Source of the DNA: JABDOU01 sp041609995
GTDB lineage: Bacteria > Actinomycetota > Acidimicrobiia > Spongiisociales > SHLN01
NCBI GenBank assembly: GCA_041609995.1
Contig: JBFIPU010000109.1
Coordinates: 1 to 7,894 of the forward strand
Length of the DNA: 7,894 nt
Direction of reading: 5' to 3'
Shown: piece by piece, positions 6,146-7,894 of the stretch
How positions within the stretch are numbered: position 1 is the stretch's first letter
Layout of the letters: every line of letters starts with the position of its first letter
Program-made: the position numbers and the translations under genes
The notes under the pieces: model-generated
The model's input: the letters and a program-made list of their open reading frames with translations, nothing else
Database searches by the model: none
What the model was told of the DNA's origin: nothing

Positions 6146-7894
6146 GCCGAGATCTTTCGCACCCAGCGCGCAAACACGCGATTGTTCCCGCTGACACAAC
6201 GGAATCTGACCCTGGTCCCCGATTGGAACCATGCCCGCTGGCGGCGACCGATCACGTTGGTGTGGACAAAGACTGGCTTCTCGCCCGAATCTGGGCGAAT
6301 GTAGCCGTAGCCGCGGTCTAGATCGAACCACTCGACAACCCCTGATTCGACTCTCGACTGGGCTCCGGTCCCGAGGCCGATCCGACCCACCGTGGCCAGG
6401 AGGAGAATCGCTGCCGCTATCAGCAGCATCGGGAATCTCAGCATCTCGGTGACGTAGGAAGTCGCCTTCCCGAGAACCACGAGCGTCCGCCTGATCGGCT
6501 GCGAATCCTCGGGCTCTTGCACCGAGTCGGGGTCGCCGGCTGCAAGTTGAACCGCCGCCAGCAGAGCGGCACGCTGCGAAATGGCGCCGGAGCCGAGGAC
6601 CCGGATCGTCACTGTTTCGGTCACCGAGACCCCGTCCCCATCGGTGGCACGGACCGTGAAGTCGTACTTGCCGGCGTTGGTTGAGGAGCCGGGGCTCCAG
6701 GTCAAAATGCCGCTCAGCGGATCGAGCGACACTCCCTCCGGGTATCCCGTTCCGACCAGTGAGAAACGGAACTCGTTGGCCGGAGCATCGCTGTCCTCGG
6801 CAACGAACCTGATGACGATCTGCCCCTCGACCTCCACGGCCCGGTCACCTCCTGTCCGGAGCGTGTGTGGTGAGTTCACCTCGTTGACCACTACCTGGAA
6901 CGTCGTTTCTACCTCGGCCTGGTCTGCCGTTATGGCCGCAACCGTCACCTCGAACACGCCCGGCCCCTGTTCTTCGTCGGGCGTCCACCGGAAGATGCCC
7001 CCTTCCACGATGGCACCTTGCGGACCGGCAACGAGGAAATACTGGATCTCTGCGTTCGGCTGATCGGGGCCGGTCGTCTCCAGGATCACTTCCACCTCTG
7101 TCAGTTCGTCGACCTCACGATCGGCTACGGGTGTCAGCAGAAGGCGTTGGTCCGACGGGCTGGGAGGCAGGGCAGCAAACGGCGCAACCACGTGGACGTT
7201 CCACGATTCGGAAACGACGCTCGTTCCATCTGTCACCGAGACCGTGAACCCAAAGGAACCGGAATCGGGGGCGATCCACGAGAAGAGGCCCTGGGAGTCG
7301 ATGACGGCACCGGTGGGTGCATTTGCATCCAGGGTGTAGATGAGTTGGCCGGAGGCGGTATCGGGGTCAGAAGTGTTGACGAGGAATATGAGCTCCTGGC
7401 CGGGCAACACGTCGGCATCGTCGATGGGGACAACGATCGGGGGGTCATCGACGGCCGTAACCACCACGCTGATGAAGCCCTGGGTCGTGGTGATGCCGTC
7501 AGTCGCTTCATAGGTAAACGAGTCGGTACCGACGAAATCAGTGGCGGGCAGATACCGAAGCCGGTTTCCTTCCGCGACCACGGTGCCACCGAGCGCGGAG
7601 GTCGTGGCGTGTGATGCGAGGGTCAGGGGATCGCCGTCGGGATCAGAGTCGTTGGCGAGGGGATCGATCAGGACTGCCTGGTCTTCGCCGACCGAGGCCG
7701 AGTCGTCAAACGTGATCGGTGCCTGGTTGGCGTCGACCACAGTGAGTTCGAAGGTGGTGGTTGTGGTGTCGGTGCCATCGTCAGCCGTCACGTCAACCGT
7801 GGACACACCCGCATCGCTGAAACCAGGGGTACCGGAGATGGTGGCTGTTCCGTCACCGTTGTCGACCATGCTCGCCCACCCCGGCAAGCCCACC
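6142..7894 (-). CDS. Surface protein with Ig/cadherin-like repeats, one membrane span and C-terminal cold-shock-like domain (5' end cut by window)
   Basis: The frame enters from the window edge inside a repeat, so the start and any signal peptide are missing; 583 complete codons are visible (numbered from the codon at 7893). Repeats in order: a He_PIG-type Ig repeat (1-53, Asp-Asn-Gly-Asp-Gly-Thr-Ala-Thr-Ile-Ser-Gly-Thr-Pro), a VCBS/tandem-95-like repeat (57-147, Asn-Asp-Ser-Asp-Pro-Asp-Gly-Asp-Pro-Leu), and three cadherin-like repeats (about 148-236, 248-337, 338-432) ending in strands such as Asp-Phe-Thr-Val-Arg-Ala-Thr-Asp-Gly-Asp. A linker (435-485) precedes one hydrophobic span (486-505). 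Residues 516-583 resemble a cold-shock domain. Acidic Asp-Gly sites suggest calcium-stiffened extracellular rods, known for these repeat families. Charged residues on both sides leave the span's orientation open, but exported repeats imply an inner C-terminus. Its TGA overlaps the receiver gene's ATG, so the two form an operon. The domain combination is unusual. Confidence 0.85.
   Translation of the reverse strand, partial: VGLPGWASMVDNGDGTATISGTPGFSDAGVSTVDVTADDGTDTTTTTFELTVVDANQAPITFDDSASVGEDQAVLIDPLANDSDPDGDPLTLASHATTSALGGTVVAEGNRLRYLPATDFVGTDSFTYEATDGITTTQGFISVVVTAVDDPPIVVPIDDADVLPGQELIFLVNTSDPDTASGQLIYTLDANAPTGAVIDSQGLFSWIAPDSGSFGFTVSVTDGTSVVSESWNVHVVAPFAALPPSPSDQRLLLTPVADREVDELTEVEVILETTGPDQPNAEIQYFLVAGPQGAIVEGGIFRWTPDEEQGPGVFEVTVAAITADQAEVETTFQVVVNEVNSPHTLRTGGDRAVEVEGQIVIRFVAEDSDAPANEFRFSLVGTGYPEGVSLDPLSGILTWSPGSSTNAGKYDFTVRATDGDGVSVTETVTIRVLGSGAISQRAALLAAVQLAAGDPDSVQEPEDSQPIRRTLVVLGKATSYVTEMLRFPMLLIAAAILLLATVGRIGLGTGAQSRVESGVVEWFDLDRGYGYIRPDSGEKPVFVHTNVIGRRQRAWFQSGTRVRFRCVSGNNRVFARWVRKISA
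6145..6348 (-). other. Cold-shock-like (CSD, OB-fold) domain at the C-terminus of the cadherin-like protein
   Basis: Residues 516-583 line up along their length with bacterial CspA-type domains. Gly518-Val-Val-Glu-Trp522-Phe523 matches Gly-x-Val-Lys-Trp-Phe. Asp526-Arg-Gly-Tyr529-Gly-Tyr531-Ile-Arg-Pro matches the RNP1 region (Lys-Gly-Phe-Gly-Phe-Ile). Val541-Phe542-Val-His544-Thr-Asn-Val-Ile matches RNP2 (Val-Phe-Val-His-Phe-Ser-Ala-Ile). Most stacking aromatic residues are kept, with Tyr for Phe at two sites and Thr545 for the second RNP2 Phe. The last strands are rich in Arg (550, 551, 553, 561, 563, 565, 572, 576, 579), which suits nucleic-acid binding. Confidence 0.85.
6379..6438 (-). 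other. Single transmembrane span of the cadherin-like/cold-shock protein
   Basis: Residues 486-505 (Arg-Phe-Pro-Met-Leu-Leu-Ile-Ala-Ala-Ala-Ile-Leu-Leu-Leu-Ala-Thr-Val-Gly-Arg) form the only strongly hydrophobic stretch in the visible protein. They separate the repeats from the cold-shock-like domain. Basic residues lie on both sides (Arg468, Arg469, Lys476 and Arg486 before; Arg504 and Arg514 after), so topology cannot be read from charge alone. Confidence 0.8.

Noticed and set aside
6146..6331. N-terminal extension of the receiver gene by 62 codons
   Set aside because: The extension overlaps the cold-shock-like coding region in another frame and is not receiver-like; ATG 6145 gives a normal receiver length and an ATGA overlap.
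6581..7614. Two plus-strand open frames opposite the cadherin-like gene
   Set aside because: They are antisense to clear repeat domains and carry no recognisable motif or ribosome site.
1..7894. tRNA, rRNA, CRISPR array, insertion sequence, integrase or defence system
   Set aside because: No cloverleaf-like sequence, spaced direct repeats, transposase or recombinase motifs, or nuclease/helicase genes were seen on either strand.

Overview
This is a high-GC window with dense coding, GTG and TTG starts as well as ATG, Thr-rich lipoprotein linkers, and an F420/flavin split-barrel enzyme. Together these suggest an actinobacterium, possibly an Acidimicrobiia-like environmental lineage. No rRNA or marker gene is present, so this placement is an inference.

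Left part, plus strand (1-3986): the window opens inside a roughly 12-span membrane protein whose end resembles DUF2339-type proteins. A dienelactone hydrolase family enzyme follows, with its Cys/Asp/His triad visible. Next comes a TTG-initiated lipoprotein in which a long Thr-rich spacer carries a DUF4038/GH140 (apiosidase-like) TIM-barrel domain. The last gene of this group encodes a DUF2461 family protein.

Middle part (3987-5740): a small PPOX-class, probably F420-dependent, oxidoreductase on the minus strand meets the DUF2461 gene tail to tail. Across a 56-base gap it is divergent from a second lipoprotein, which carries FG-GAP-like acidic loops and is probably a beta-propeller.

Right part, minus strand (5765-7894): an operon of two genes overlapping by the four bases ATGA. 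The upstream gene is cut by the window edge. It encodes at least five Ig-like/cadherin-like repeats, then one membrane span, then a C-terminal cold-shock-like (CSD) nucleic-acid-binding domain. The downstream gene encodes a stand-alone CheY-like receiver with all key residues. This pair is the most unusual content: it has the parts of a surface-to-cytoplasm protein ending in a nucleic-acid-binding fold, coupled to a phosphorylatable receiver. No histidine kinase is in the window, so a signalling role is inferred.

The remaining genes look like ordinary accessory or housekeeping functions and do not form an obvious common pathway. No tRNA, rRNA, CRISPR array, insertion sequence or recombinase was seen. 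No stretch longer than 300 bases lacks a gene; the largest gap is 128 bases (1907-2034).
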